In this document: positions 32,774-42,381 of the stretch, piece after piece | Layout of the letters: each line of letters starts with the position of its first letter | Numbering within the stretch: the first letter of the stretch is position 1 | Source: JAHJUB01 sp041653615 [NCBI: Candidatus Ratteibacteria bacterium] | Lineage (GTDB): Bacteria; Ratteibacteria; UBA8468; MWAK01 | DNA: 64,000 nt | Direction: 5' to 3' | NCBI GenBank assembly: GCA_041653615.1 | Contig: JBAZEZ010000003.1 | Coordinates: 62,001-126,000, forward strand | Notes under the pieces: generated by a model | Database searches by the model: none | Seen by the model: the letters and a program-made list of their open reading frames with translations, nothing else | What the model was told of the DNA's origin: nothing | Program-made: the position numbers and the translations under genes

Positions 32774-34321
32774 ATGCTTTTAAAACGAAAAAAGGTTTTA
32801 GGGCTGGATATCGGGACAACGGCAATAAAAATCGTTGTTCTGGAATCCACCGGTAAAGGCTTCACATTAAAACAGATAAAGATAATTGACCTTCCGGTCA
32901 CGGCGAATGAGCAGCTTGTTCTTACCCTGGTCAAAGGTCTTTTGAAAGAACTCGGCGGAAAGGAATTCGCTCTTTCACTGCCGGGTCGATATGCTTTAAT
33001 CCGCTCCATCTCTATTCCGATTGTAGCTGTAGCCAAGATAGACGCTATCCTGAAAATTGAAGTTCAACACCGGATTCCATTCCCTCTTGACCAGGTGGTC
33101 TGGTCTTCTTTCCGATTACCGGAAGGGACCGACAACGTTGATTTTGTGGTGGGGGCCGTCAAGAAAGATATCGTCAAAAAGCTGGTTACCCCTTTTCGAA
33201 AATTTAAGGAAGAATTAGCATTTTTGGACGCTGACCCGCTAGTTCTCGTAAACCTTGTTTCCCGCCAGCCTGATTTTAGCCGCAATAAAACTTACGCCAT
33301 TTTGGAATTGGGAGCGGAAAGCAGCAACCTGACTATATTCCAGAAAAACCTGCTTCTGGTTCGCGCTCTTACCGTTGCCGGTAATAACTTTACGGAAAGC
33401 CTGAAAGAGGAAAAAAGCATTGATTTTTCCGCGGCCGAAAAAGAGAAGATTTCTCTGAGCGGACCGGAATTACCGGGTAGCATCAATTACGCTTTGGATA
33501 ATTTAATCGCCGAGATTCAGAGTTCGGTAGATTATTGGCGTTTTACCCACAAAGGACCGGAACTGGAGGAATTCCTGCTTACCGGCGGCGGCGCAAATCT
33601 ACCGGGTTTATCCCGGTTGATTGAGACTAGGCTCAGGGTGTCTACTCGGATTTTGGATCCGTTCGCCAATATTGATGTGAGTCTGGGCGCCGGAGAAGAG
33701 ATTCGGTCGGAAATGAAGAATCGGCTGGCTGTGGCGACGGGGCTGGCGCTGAGAATTGCTTCCGGAAAAACATTTTTTTGTGCGCTTGATTTTTTACCGC
33801 CCGAATATCTCGCGCTGAAAAAAACCAGGCATAATCAAGTATATTTATATCTTTCTTCTTTTTTAGTGATTATGCTTTCTTTTACTCCGGGATATTTCTT
33901 TAACCAGGAAACAAAGGCCAAGCAAGTGGTAACGGATGGATTGAATGCCGATTTAAGCGAGTACGAGCAGTACCTTCCGGCCGTGCAGGACTTGGAAAGA
34001 GATATTAAAGATTTACAGGGTAGGTATGAAAGCCTTAATGCTACTCTCAATCAAAGATATCTTTGGTTGTCCCGTTTAATCGATATTGGCCGGATTTTAC
34101 CCAGTTCCAATATTTATCTTACTAAGTTTACTCCTTCGGGTAATTCGTTGGTTCTGGACGGTGAATCCAACGCCGGAAACCTGGGGCTTGCCTTTCGCGA
34201 TGTCCGCCAGTTTGTCCTTAATTTAAACACGCTGCCTTATTTGCAGAACGCCACCGTTCTTTCTGTAGAAAGGGACCAGGGTGAACGATTAGTCTTTCAA
34301 ATCACGGTTGGAATAAAATAG
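32774..34321 (+). CDS. PilM-PilN fusion protein
   Basis: 515 aa. Residues 1 to about 340 are an actin-like PilM/GspL domain (KVLGLDIGTTAIKIVVLEST; ILELGAESSNLTIFQKN; FLLTGGGANLPGLSRLI). A membrane helix follows (VYLYLSSFLVIMLSFTPGYFF, about 355-375), then a coiled coil (LNADLSEYEQYLPAVQDLERDI) and a PilN-like ferredoxin domain with LPSSNIYLTKFTPSGNSLVL. In most systems PilM and PilN are separate; fused GspL-type proteins of type II secretion have the same layout. It begins the secretion operon. There is no strong ribosome site, and the GTGAAC-type repeat lies just upstream. Confidence 0.85.
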   Translation: MLLKRKKVLGLDIGTTAIKIVVLESTGKGFTLKQIKIIDLPVTANEQLVLTLVKGLLKELGGKEFALSLPGRYALIRSISIPIVAVAKIDAILKIEVQHRIPFPLDQVVWSSFRLPEGTDNVDFVVGAVKKDIVKKLVTPFRKFKEELAFLDADPLVLVNLVSRQPDFSRNKTYAILELGAESSNLTIFQKNLLLVRALTVAGNNFTESLKEEKSIDFSAAEKEKISLSGPELPGSINYALDNLIAEIQSSVDYWRFTHKGPELEEFLLTGGGANLPGLSRLIETRLRVSTRILDPFANIDVSLGAGEEIRSEMKNRLAVATGLALRIASGKTFFCALDFLPPEYLALKKTRHNQVYLYLSSFLVIMLSFTPGYFFNQETKAKQVVTDGLNADLSEYEQYLPAVQDLERDIKDLQGRYESLNATLNQRYLWLSRLIDIGRILPSSNIYLTKFTPSGNSLVLDGESNAGNLGLAFRDVRQFVLNLNTLPYLQNATVLSVERDQGERLVFQITVGIK

Positions 34322-35163
34322 TGGAATTTTTACAAAAACATAAATTGCTGTTGATAGTATTGTTAACCCTGCTTTTTGCCGGCGCCGGTATTTATCTGGA
34401 CCGAACCCTCAGCAAGCAGGCGAATGCCCTGACCAAGGAGATAAATGCCCGGCAGGAAAAATTAAAGGGTTATTATTCTAATACTGAAGCCGCGCCTTCC
34501 CTTAATTTGGTTAATCGTCTTACCCGGGACAAGATAACCTTGGAAGGGAATTATGAATCCGTTTCCAGCCGGTATGCCCTCGTGCCGGTTTTAACCCTGC
34601 CGGAAGGGGAAATATTCCCCGCTCTTTATTACAAAGAAACGTTGTATCTGGTTTTGGACGATTTGCGGCGACAATCCGCGAGTAAGGGTATCGCTCTTTC
34701 TTCGCTCGGTATTGTTGAAACCGGTCTTCCTCCGGCGGAACAGGTGCCGGGGTTGCTGGTGTTGTTGGATACGGTTAAAAGGCTTAGCGAGGAAGTTTTT
34801 AAAAGTAAAATATCCAGCCTTGATTCAGTTCAGATCGGAACGCCTTCGGTCAGCCCTTTCTATATCGAAATTCCTCTGGCGGTAACCGTTAGCGGGAGTA
34901 GCAGCCGTCTCGCGTATTTTTTTGAAAACCTTGGTTCTTCCCAAACCATATTTGTTTTGGAAAAGATGGCGATGGTTGGCACCGGAGGTAATTTTCAGGC
35001 TTCGTTGAGTCTTAAAAGGATTCTCTGGGGCAAAGACCTGGTGGATAAGATTAAGTTTGTTACGCTTTCCGGTCCGAAAAATATGGGAGCAGTACCAGGC
35101 ATGCCGGGTAGACCGGGGATGCCGGGAGGAACAGCTCCTCCGCCTCCGCCACCACCACTATAA
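34321..35163 (+). CDS. PilO/GspM-like inner-membrane assembly protein
   Basis: 280 aa, starting GTG at 34321 directly at the stop of the PilM-PilN gene. Layout: short cytoplasmic start, membrane helix (LLLIVLLTLLFAGAGIYL), coiled coil (TLSKQANALTKEINARQEKL) and a periplasmic domain of PilO type (LDDLRRQSASKGIALSSLG; YIEIPLAVTVSGSSSRLAYFFENL). The C-terminus ends in a Met/Gly/Pro-rich tail and a run of prolines. Expected to pair with the PilN part of the upstream protein. Confidence 0.78.
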   Translation: MEFLQKHKLLLIVLLTLLFAGAGIYLDRTLSKQANALTKEINARQEKLKGYYSNTEAAPSLNLVNRLTRDKITLEGNYESVSSRYALVPVLTLPEGEIFPALYYKETLYLVLDDLRRQSASKGIALSSLGIVETGLPPAEQVPGLLVLLDTVKRLSEEVFKSKISSLDSVQIGTPSVSPFYIEIPLAVTVSGSSSRLAYFFENLGSSQTIFVLEKMAMVGTGGNFQASLSLKRILWGKDLVDKIKFVTLSGPKNMGAVPGMPGRPGMPGGTAPPPPPPPL

Positions 35164-35226
35164 GATTTAAAAAGGTTTATGCGGGTTCATCGGAGACGCA
35201 GCACATAGAATCATTTAGAAATTAAA

Positions 35227-37125
35227 ATGAATAGAATCGAAAAAGATAATTTTCGTTCGCTGAAGAGAGAAAAACTGAAAAGTTTTCTCTCTGAACGCCG
35301 TTCTCAAAAAGATACGCAGGCGAGGGCAAAAAAGGAGACCGCACGGCGTCTGACTTTGGAGCGGCGGACGCGTTTGGCTTTAGAGCGAGTTCAGGCCCGG
35401 CAGCGAAAGGAATCTGAACGGGTAATAAGAAAGGAAGTTCGGGTTAAAACACGCATTACCAAATCCGATAAAACCGTTTCTTTGCCCGGTCGGCCTAAAT
35501 CGGAAAAAAGAAATATTTTTAGAGGCCTGAAAATACAATCGGGTTCCGGGGAGGACGAGGTTAAACCTTCTTTTTCCGCGCCTGCGAAGAATCGACAGGC
35601 GGAAAAACGGCAAAAACTTTTATCTTATCTCGAAAAACAGAGGGTAAAGAAATCCGAGATTATCGCCGAAAAAATCAAGCAAAAAGAAGCCGTCTCCGGA
35701 AAAAAGCGGGTTCGCCGGGCAGAATTAAAAAGACAGAAAGAGTTTCTGAGTCAACAGAAATTGGCCAGTCAGTCTCCGCCGAAAGCGAAAGCTGCGTTCT
35801 TAACCCGCGATAAGAAAGAAACCAAAGTTAATCGGAAAGAAGAGTCCGGGAAAGCGGAGGGATTCGGCTTGGCGGTAGCCGGTCGGTTTTATAAGCGTCA
35901 GCAGCTATTATCATATCTTAAAAAGCGCAAGGCCGGGCAGAAGACTTTTGCCGTTCAGCGCCGGGAGTTGAAAAAGATTGCGAAAGTAGTGGTTCCGGAG
36001 GTACCTTTAACACCTGTGGTTCCGGAAGTAATCCCGGTTGTTATGCCGGTGATTACGCTGCCGCCCCCACCGCCGGAAATCATCACTGCGGTTGTGCCGG
36101 AAACGGTTTCGGCACCGCCGGAGGAATTTTCTCCGGTGATGGTCGAGGAGAAAAAGTCGACCGTCCGTCGTTTTAAATTGTCTTTAGCGCGAGGTAAAAA
36201 ATCGCCTTCCGACACTGCGCTTCCTGATAGTCAAAAGGTGGTATTACCACCGCGAAATCCGTTCCACATCGTTTCGTTTCTGAAAGCTCATTCGGTAAAG
36301 ATAGTTTTTTTGCTGCTGGTTCTGGGATGGTTTGCGGAAATTACCATGCTCAACCGGCGTTTGGAAAGCGTCCGTAAACAAATCGAACAAGCCACCGGAA
36401 TTACGAAAGCGCATATTTCGGGTGAAGCTATAATTACCGATAAATTATCATCGTTGGCTTTAGGAACAACCCGAGTGGAAGGAATACGAGACCCGTTTTC
36501 CAATGAACTTTGGAGAATCCGGGAAATTACACCGTCGCAAGCTAGAGCTGTTCCGATTCGCACGGCGAAGATACCCGCTCCGTCGTCTATCATAAAGCCG
36601 GTTACCCCGATTCTGATAACCAAATCGCCGGAATTCACGCTGCCGGAAGTGGCCAGGGCGATTCCGGATAGTGCGAAACTGACCCGGATTCCTCAGGTTA
36701 CCGTTCCGCAGGTCGGCTCGGTTTCAACACCTTCGGCGCCGGTCTCCGGTCTCCGTTTCCGCGGAATTCTTAACGTCGCCGGGATCGATTACTTTTTCGT
36801 AGAAGGCGCGAACGGAGGATATCGTGTTAGAATCGGCGATACGGTTGAAGGGTTTAAGATTTACGATTATCGTAACGGTATTCTTTATTTCGCCAAAGAC
36901 GGATATACCTATCAGTTTAATGAAGAAAGGGTGAGTCCGCCTTTACGTTATCGCGGACGGATGATTAAGTCCGGTCAGGAATACTTATTTTTGGAAGATC
37001 AGAGTCAGAAAACCCACATGGCGGTTATCGGCGAAGAGATTGAAGGTTACCGATTAATTAAACTGGTTGGTGATTATCTTTATTTTATCAAAGATGACCG
37101 GCTCTATTACCTTAAAAAAGAATAG
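35227..37125 (+). CDS. Basic coiled-coil membrane protein with duplicated GspC/PilP-like beta domain
   Basis: 632 aa. Residues 1-260 are extremely rich in Lys and Arg and contain three related segments (LKREKLKSFLSERR, EKRQKLLSYLEKQR, YKRQQLLSYLKKRK). A Pro/Val-rich stretch follows (about 265-300), then one membrane helix (VKIVFLLLVLGWFAEITML, about 356-374). The periplasmic part ends in two related beta units at about 510 and 574 (RFRGILNVAGIDYFFVEG / RYRGRMIKSGQEYLFLED), similar to the HR domain of GspC or PilP that binds the secretin. Likely bridges the inner-membrane complex to the secretin encoded next. The basic cytoplasmic extension has no known counterpart that I recognise. Confidence 0.65.
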   Translation: MNRIEKDNFRSLKREKLKSFLSERRSQKDTQARAKKETARRLTLERRTRLALERVQARQRKESERVIRKEVRVKTRITKSDKTVSLPGRPKSEKRNIFRGLKIQSGSGEDEVKPSFSAPAKNRQAEKRQKLLSYLEKQRVKKSEIIAEKIKQKEAVSGKKRVRRAELKRQKEFLSQQKLASQSPPKAKAAFLTRDKKETKVNRKEESGKAEGFGLAVAGRFYKRQQLLSYLKKRKAGQKTFAVQRRELKKIAKVVVPEVPLTPVVPEVIPVVMPVITLPPPPPEIITAVVPETVSAPPEEFSPVMVEEKKSTVRRFKLSLARGKKSPSDTALPDSQKVVLPPRNPFHIVSFLKAHSVKIVFLLLVLGWFAEITMLNRRLESVRKQIEQATGITKAHISGEAIITDKLSSLALGTTRVEGIRDPFSNELWRIREITPSQARAVPIRTAKIPAPSSIIKPVTPILITKSPEFTLPEVARAIPDSAKLTRIPQVTVPQVGSVSTPSAPVSGLRFRGILNVAGIDYFFVEGANGGYRVRIGDTVEGFKIYDYRNGILYFAKDGYTYQFNEERVSPPLRYRGRMIKSGQEYLFLEDQSQKTHMAVIGEEIEGYRLIKLVGDYLYFIKDDRLYYLKKE

Positions 37126-37197
37126 CCATTTTTTTATTTTAGGTCTTGACTTTTAACGGGATTAACGGTATAACAATAACGAAGGGGGTAGGTTTAT

Positions 37198-39150
37198 ATG
37201 AGGAACATTCTAAAAATATTTCTGGTTGTGGGTTTATTCCTGATTTTTGCTTCAGGTTGTGCCTCCCGGGCGGTGGAAACAAAAGAAGCACCGGTACAGC
37301 CGATTCCGGTTGCGGTAAATCCGCCGCCGAACGCGGCGCTTCCGACCGACGCTTCGGTGAAGGCTGAATCCGAAGCGGCCAAAATTTACAAAGAGGGGCA
37401 ATCGGCTTACTGGCTCGGTAATTATACGGAGGCGATTTTTCTTTTTTCGCGGGTGAAGGCCGTTGATGCTAATTACAAGGCCAGAAGCGTGGAGACTTAC
37501 CAGGGTTTGGCTGCCTACCGTTTGCTTGGTAAAAAATCGGGTGGAACTAAGGTATTCGTGGAGCCCACACCGGAAAATAAACCAAACAGTAAAATTTTAA
37601 TTAACGATGAAGAAGAGTGGCTTAACTTAGTCCGGGAAACGGAATCGATTTTACTGGACGCGTCTACTTACCTGGATAAGATACAAAAATCCGGAGAGGT
37701 GCCGGCCGAAAAACTGATTGACCCGAATTACTATTTGAAACAGGCCCGGCTATCTTTTGAACGCCGGGAGTATTTGGGTACCATTCATTACAGTTACCGG
37801 ATTAAAGAAACGATTATGGCGGCCTACAATGAAGTGGTGGAACCGGAAAGAAAACTCTTGGGAAAGATGGGTGATGCGCCGGTTACTCTTAACGTTACCG
37901 GACTTGACCTCGCGGCGGCGTTACAGCAAATTTACAGCCTAACCGGTGTCAACATCGTTCTTTCCGCGGGTGTTTCCGGTAAGGTTACAATGAATGTAAC
38001 GGAAATTCCGTTGCGGCAGGTTTTGGACCTGATGGTAGATATGAACGGCTTGAAATATGCCGAAAAGGATAATGTCATCCGGATTATGACCCCGGAAGAG
38101 TATGAAAAGACCACCGCCGGACTGGCTATGCGTAACAAGAAGGTTTACCCGATCCATTATGCCGACGCCATGGCCGTGGCCAAGGTTATCCGTGACGCGA
38201 TGGGCATGGAGGGTGTTACCGCCGACGTAAGAAGTAATTCAGTCGTAGCCGACGCCAGCAGCAACCAGCAGGCCCAGGATATAGACAAGTTAGTTAAAGA
38301 ATTGGACATTCCTACCAGCCAGGTGTTGATTGAGGCGCAGTTGCTGGAGGTTACCTATACCGACGATAAATCCCTGGGCATCAATTTTTTGCTTCAAAGC
38401 AAAATGCTCGGTGATGTTCGGCTTTCCGGTCCCAGCTTTGGTACGGTTCCTTCAACCTTGCCGAGTGATGCCGCCAGCATATATTTCGGGCTTACCCACC
38501 GCGACTTTTCGGCAATTTTTAACGCCCTGGCAAGCGACGGAGAAGTGCGGTTGCTCCAGAGTCCGCGCATCATGGCCATTTCCGGTACCCCGGCCGTGAT
38601 TACGACCACAGAGCAATTTCCTTACGTTACTTCAACGGTGAGCGGCGGCTCTGCTACGGTCGCGCCGACCGTTACGAGTGTTTTGAACACGAAAGATGTT
38701 GGGACAACTTTTACGGTCACGCCTATAATCCAAGGTAATCGCACGGTTGCTTTAAACGTCAATTTAGTTGTTGACCGGGTTTCGGAGACTGTCGATGTGC
38801 CGATAATCAGCGGCAACCTGGTTTTAAGCCAAAAATATCCGTTGGTTGCATCCCGGAGCACTAGCCAAAACATTGTTCTTTGGGATGGGGAATCCCTGGT
38901 GGTCGGTGGAATTATGAGTAAAAATGATATTAAAAGCGAAACCAGATTTCCGGTTTTAGGCAAAATTCCCTTATTAGGCAACCTTTTCAAGCGGAGTTCA
39001 CTGAGTAAGAGGAACACCGAATTGATTCTTTTTCTGACCCCGCGCATTATTCAAACCTACGAAGAAGGTCGCACGCTTACTCGGGAATATGAAGCGCTGC
39101 CTGCCAACAAGGAACTAGAGAAGGGAATTATCGGGCAGAAGTGGTTTTAA
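37198..39150 (+). CDS. Lipoprotein secretin (PilQ/GspD family)
   Basis: 650 aa. Lipobox FASGC places the lipidated Cys at 21. Residues about 60-200 look TPR-like (SAYWLGNYTEAIFLFSRV; ARLSFERREYLGTIHYSYRI), then an STN domain (LNVTGLDLAAALQQIYSLTG), an N1-type domain (YPIHYADAMAVAKVIRDAMG) and the secretin core with PVLGKIPLLGNLFKRSSLSK and ELILFLTPRII. It forms the outer-membrane gate of a pilus or secretion machine. The GGGGG-containing ribosome site is 8-10 nt before the ATG. A second, different secretin gene lies 1.5 kb downstream in the same operon. Confidence 0.92.
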   Translation: MRNILKIFLVVGLFLIFASGCASRAVETKEAPVQPIPVAVNPPPNAALPTDASVKAESEAAKIYKEGQSAYWLGNYTEAIFLFSRVKAVDANYKARSVETYQGLAAYRLLGKKSGGTKVFVEPTPENKPNSKILINDEEEWLNLVRETESILLDASTYLDKIQKSGEVPAEKLIDPNYYLKQARLSFERREYLGTIHYSYRIKETIMAAYNEVVEPERKLLGKMGDAPVTLNVTGLDLAAALQQIYSLTGVNIVLSAGVSGKVTMNVTEIPLRQVLDLMVDMNGLKYAEKDNVIRIMTPEEYEKTTAGLAMRNKKVYPIHYADAMAVAKVIRDAMGMEGVTADVRSNSVVADASSNQQAQDIDKLVKELDIPTSQVLIEAQLLEVTYTDDKSLGINFLLQSKMLGDVRLSGPSFGTVPSTLPSDAASIYFGLTHRDFSAIFNALASDGEVRLLQSPRIMAISGTPAVITTTEQFPYVTSTVSGGSATVAPTVTSVLNTKDVGTTFTVTPIIQGNRTVALNVNLVVDRVSETVDVPIISGNLVLSQKYPLVASRSTSQNIVLWDGESLVVGGIMSKNDIKSETRFPVLGKIPLLGNLFKRSSLSKRNTELILFLTPRIIQTYEEGRTLTREYEALPANKELEKGIIGQKWF

Positions 39151-39173
39151 TTAAATTGAAGGAGGAACCAAAC

Positions 39174-39794
39174 ATGAAAAAAAGAGGATTTCCGGGTTTG
39201 CTTTTCTTAACCCTTTTTGCTTTTGCGGTAGTATGGGTGTCTAAAAGTGAGGGCGCCGTCGGCACTGCGCCAACGGTTGCAACCGTAACGAAGATAACTA
39301 AAGACGACATGGTTGGAATGATTAAACCGACGCTGGAAAAATATCTAACCAATCATCCTGACCCGCTGGTTCGCGTCTGGTCCATGGTTCTTTTGGTCAA
39401 CACGGACAAAATTGACGAACAAAAGGTGTCCTCTATTCCGGTCCTGGTTTTGCAGTTGGGCAACAAGGATGAAAATATCCGGCAGATTGCGTTGAACAGC
39501 ATACGCGCGGCCCTTACTCTTGACGATAAAGAATGGAAAGGAATTATGGGGACGGTTTTTCGCACTATCGCCAAAACCACCAAGTATCCGGAAGAAGGAG
39601 TTAAAAAACTGGCAATTAAATCTTTAAGCATGCTCCAGGATTTAGACGAAGAATCGTTGAATTCCCTTGCGTTGCTTTTTGATTTGACGCAGGATTCAGA
39701 TCCGGAAATTCGCCAGGCCGCGCTCGAAGCTATCAACGGGATTTTGTCTTCTAAGGAAAAGAAGAGTTCTGTCGGCAGCGGTGGTGTTGGTTGA
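39174..39794 (+). CDS. Exported HEAT-repeat protein
   Basis: 206 aa from the ATG at 39174 (GGAGGA just upstream). Signal peptide GLLFLTLFAFAVVWVSKSEG is followed by about four HEAT-like helical pairs (PLVRVWSMVLLVN; NIRQIALNSIRAALTL; GVKKLAIKSLSML; EIRQAALEAINGIL). Periplasmic scaffold-type protein with no catalytic motif. Its place between two secretin units suggests a role in assembly or piloting; this is inference from position. Confidence 0.72.
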   Translation: MKKRGFPGLLFLTLFAFAVVWVSKSEGAVGTAPTVATVTKITKDDMVGMIKPTLEKYLTNHPDPLVRVWSMVLLVNTDKIDEQKVSSIPVLVLQLGNKDENIRQIALNSIRAALTLDDKEWKGIMGTVFRTIAKTTKYPEEGVKKLAIKSLSMLQDLDEESLNSLALLFDLTQDSDPEIRQAALEAINGILSSKEKKSSVGSGGVG

Positions 39795-39831
39795 ATTGCG
39801 CCGGAATATCCCGGTAGCCGGTGAAAGGAAT

Positions 39832-40632
39832 ATGCTGAACAGTCTTCGAATTAATTTCCGAAAAATACTTTATTTTCAAGGTATTTTATTACTGGCCGGA
39901 AACTATTCTCCGCTTTACCAAAGAGATATTTTTCACTTAACCCCGCCCCCGCCTCCGCCGAGAGTAGTGGAAGTGAAACCGATTATCAGGGAACCGCTTC
40001 TTTCGGAAATCGTGTTTCTGAAGGGGACGATTGTCGGTACCGGCGGCATTCCTTCTCTGGCGGTAATTGAAGATCGGCAGACGAGAAGTGAAAGTATCTA
40101 CCAGGAAGGTCAGGAGGTAGCCGGCGCCAGAATTGTCCGGATTGAAGTAGACGCGGTGAATTTTCTTGATAAAGAAGGCAAAGAAGTCGTTCTTGAGTCT
40201 TCTTCAACCGACGGAGCGACTGCCGGAAGGCCGGTTCGGAAACAGGTTATTACGGGGGTTAATCAGGCGCCGCCGGCTGTACCGGAAGTTATCCCGGAAA
40301 GCAAAATTTCGGTGAGCACTTTGGTAAGCTTAACGGACATTACCCGGCAGGTTGCTCAGAATCCGGCGGAGTTCCGGGATTTAAAAGTAGCGCCGGTCGT
40401 TTCCGAGGGGAAGGTATCCGGTTATCGGGTTAAGAATATTGCCGCCGGTTCTTTAGCGGCTCGATATGGCATTCAGAATGGGGACGTTGTTACTAAAGTA
40501 AACGGAATTATCCTGGAGAAGCTTTCCCAGGTTAACGAAATATATCGTTCCATTAAGCCCGGAACGCCATTTGCGGTGGAAATTCTGCGGGCAGGCAATC
40601 CGCTTACCCTCAGTTTTAAACTCGCCCCTTAA
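39832..40632 (+). CDS. gspC: Type II secretion protein GspC-like, PDZ-containing
   Basis: 266 aa from the ATG at 39832 (a GTG at 39781 inside the previous gene is possible). Membrane helix FRKILYFQGILLLAGNYSPL, a proline run, then an HR domain (SEIVFLKGTIVGTGGIPSLAVIEDR; GARIVRIEVDAVNFLDKEGK) and a C-terminal PDZ domain (GYRVKNIAAGSLAARYGIQN, GDVVTKVNGIIL). This is the GspC architecture: inner-membrane anchor contacting the secretin GspD, encoded next. Confidence 0.85.
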   Translation: MLNSLRINFRKILYFQGILLLAGNYSPLYQRDIFHLTPPPPPPRVVEVKPIIREPLLSEIVFLKGTIVGTGGIPSLAVIEDRQTRSESIYQEGQEVAGARIVRIEVDAVNFLDKEGKEVVLESSSTDGATAGRPVRKQVITGVNQAPPAVPEVIPESKISVSTLVSLTDITRQVAQNPAEFRDLKVAPVVSEGKVSGYRVKNIAAGSLAARYGIQNGDVVTKVNGIILEKLSQVNEIYRSIKPGTPFAVEILRAGNPLTLSFKLAP

Positions 40633-40668
40633 AACACGTGAGCGGTGAATGGGGAGAATATTTGTAGA

Positions 40669-42381
40669 ATGAAAATCACGATAAGGAAAAGAACTAAACC
40701 GCGTGTTGCGATAATCGGGTCAAAATTATTTCTTGTTTTTGTCCTGTTGTTGTTTGTTGTTAGTGCCGTAAACCCGGTTTCTTTTTCCGCCGAGACTGCC
40801 GTTGAGAACCAAACCATATCCATCGCTTTTCCAGCCGTGGATATAAAGACGTTCATCCAGACGATGAACTTTTATCTCGGCAAGAATTTTGTCCCTCCCC
40901 CGAATTTTGGCGCAACGGTAACTGTCTATTCCGCTAAACCGATTCCCATCAAGGAGGCGGAGGCTGTTTTCTACTCCATTTTGAACCGTTACGGGCTTAC
41001 GTTGGTTCCGGCCGGTGAAGTGGTTAACATTATTCCGCTGGCCGACGCAAAGGGCACAAATATAGAAGTTAGCGTTGGTTCCGACCCGGAGCAACTGGTT
41101 GTTTTTGGGGATAAAATCATTCATCAAATTGTGCCTCTTTCTTACGCCAAGGCGGCTGATTTGGCGCCGTTTCTGCAAAAATTTTCTTCCAAGAGCAGCG
41201 GGAGCGTGGATCCGGATGCCAAGACCAATACTTTGATAATCACCGATGTCGCCAGTAATGTGCGCAAACTGCTTTTAATGGTGAAGCAATTTGACCAACC
41301 CGCGCCTCCGAGTCAGGAGGCAATGCATATCGTCACGTTGCAGAATAAGGACGCCACGGTGATGGCTAATGAGTTAACTTTGGCCATGGCTCAACAAAAA
41401 AGCAGGTCGCCTCGGCCCGGTGAATCCGCCGTGGAACAGGTTAACATCAGTTCCAGCCCATCATCAAACGCCTTAATCATTACCGCCAATCCGGAAGCCT
41501 ATGCTTCTTTGGAGAAGATTATCAAGGAACTTGACCGAAGACCCAGTCAAGTCAGGATTGAGGCGCTGGTGGCTGAAGTGAGTGGAAGTTTGGTTAGGGA
41601 ATTCGGTGTCCAGTGGCAATTCTTTGAAGGCGCGACAGACACTTATCGCGGATTTGGTTCGATGGGCGGGACTGTCGGCGCCACTGATTTGGCGACGCTG
41701 ACGGCCGGCCTCCAGCCAACCGGGCTTATTGCCGGCGTAATTAGAGGCAAAGATTTTCCTTTTAATATCGGCGCGCTCATAAAATTGTATGGCTCTAACA
41801 GCAACTTTAAAATCCTTTCCAATCCGCAGATAACCGCGATGGATAACATCGAAGCGGTAATTTCGGTGGGTAACAATATTCCCTACACCAAACAGATTAC
41901 TTATGCGACTTCAACTACGGACCAGGGGTTACCGACCCAGAGTTTTGATTACAAGGATGTAGGCATAACCCTTAAGATTACCCCGCATATCAGCGAAGAC
42001 CGTCATGTTAGATTGATAATCAACGAAGAAGTAAAGAAAGTGATATCCGCTTCTGTTTCTGTTTCCGGAACCGCCGTTCTCGCGCCGACCATCGCTACCC
42101 GTTCCGCTCAAAGCAGTGTTATCGTTAACGACCGGGAGACTCTGGTATTGGGTGGTTTGACCAGTGATAACAGTGACGAAACGATGGAGAAAGTTCCCTT
42201 TTTCGGGGACATTCCTCTCCTGGGGTACTTTTTCCGTCATAAGGTCAAAAGTAATGACCAGACCAGCCTCTACATTTTTATTACTCCCACCGTAATCACC
42301 GCCGACGAAAAATCTTCCGTTATCACCGATATCACCGAACAGAGCAAGGCCGCTTTAAAAAAGAGCGGCGCGGCAAAATGA
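40669..42381 (+). CDS. gspD: Type II secretion system secretin GspD
   Basis: 570 aa from the ATG at 40669. Signal peptide around residues 20-40, N0 domain (SIAFPAVDIKTFIQTMNFYLGKNF), N1/N2-type repeats (IVPLSYAKAADLAPFLQKFS; HIVTLQNKDATVMANELTLA; SSNALIITANPEAYASLEKI) and the secretin domain with VLGGLTSDNSDETMEKVPFF, DIPLLGYFFRHK and LYIFITPTVI. No lipobox and no long S-domain. Partner of GspC immediately upstream; the stop overlaps gspE (ATGA). Confidence 0.93.
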   Translation: MKITIRKRTKPRVAIIGSKLFLVFVLLLFVVSAVNPVSFSAETAVENQTISIAFPAVDIKTFIQTMNFYLGKNFVPPPNFGATVTVYSAKPIPIKEAEAVFYSILNRYGLTLVPAGEVVNIIPLADAKGTNIEVSVGSDPEQLVVFGDKIIHQIVPLSYAKAADLAPFLQKFSSKSSGSVDPDAKTNTLIITDVASNVRKLLLMVKQFDQPAPPSQEAMHIVTLQNKDATVMANELTLAMAQQKSRSPRPGESAVEQVNISSSPSSNALIITANPEAYASLEKIIKELDRRPSQVRIEALVAEVSGSLVREFGVQWQFFEGATDTYRGFGSMGGTVGATDLATLTAGLQPTGLIAGVIRGKDFPFNIGALIKLYGSNSNFKILSNPQITAMDNIEAVISVGNNIPYTKQITYATSTTDQGLPTQSFDYKDVGITLKITPHISEDRHVRLIINEEVKKVISASVSVSGTAVLAPTIATRSAQSSVIVNDRETLVLGGLTSDNSDETMEKVPFFGDIPLLGYFFRHKVKSNDQTSLYIFITPTVITADEKSSVITDITEQSKAALKKSGAAK

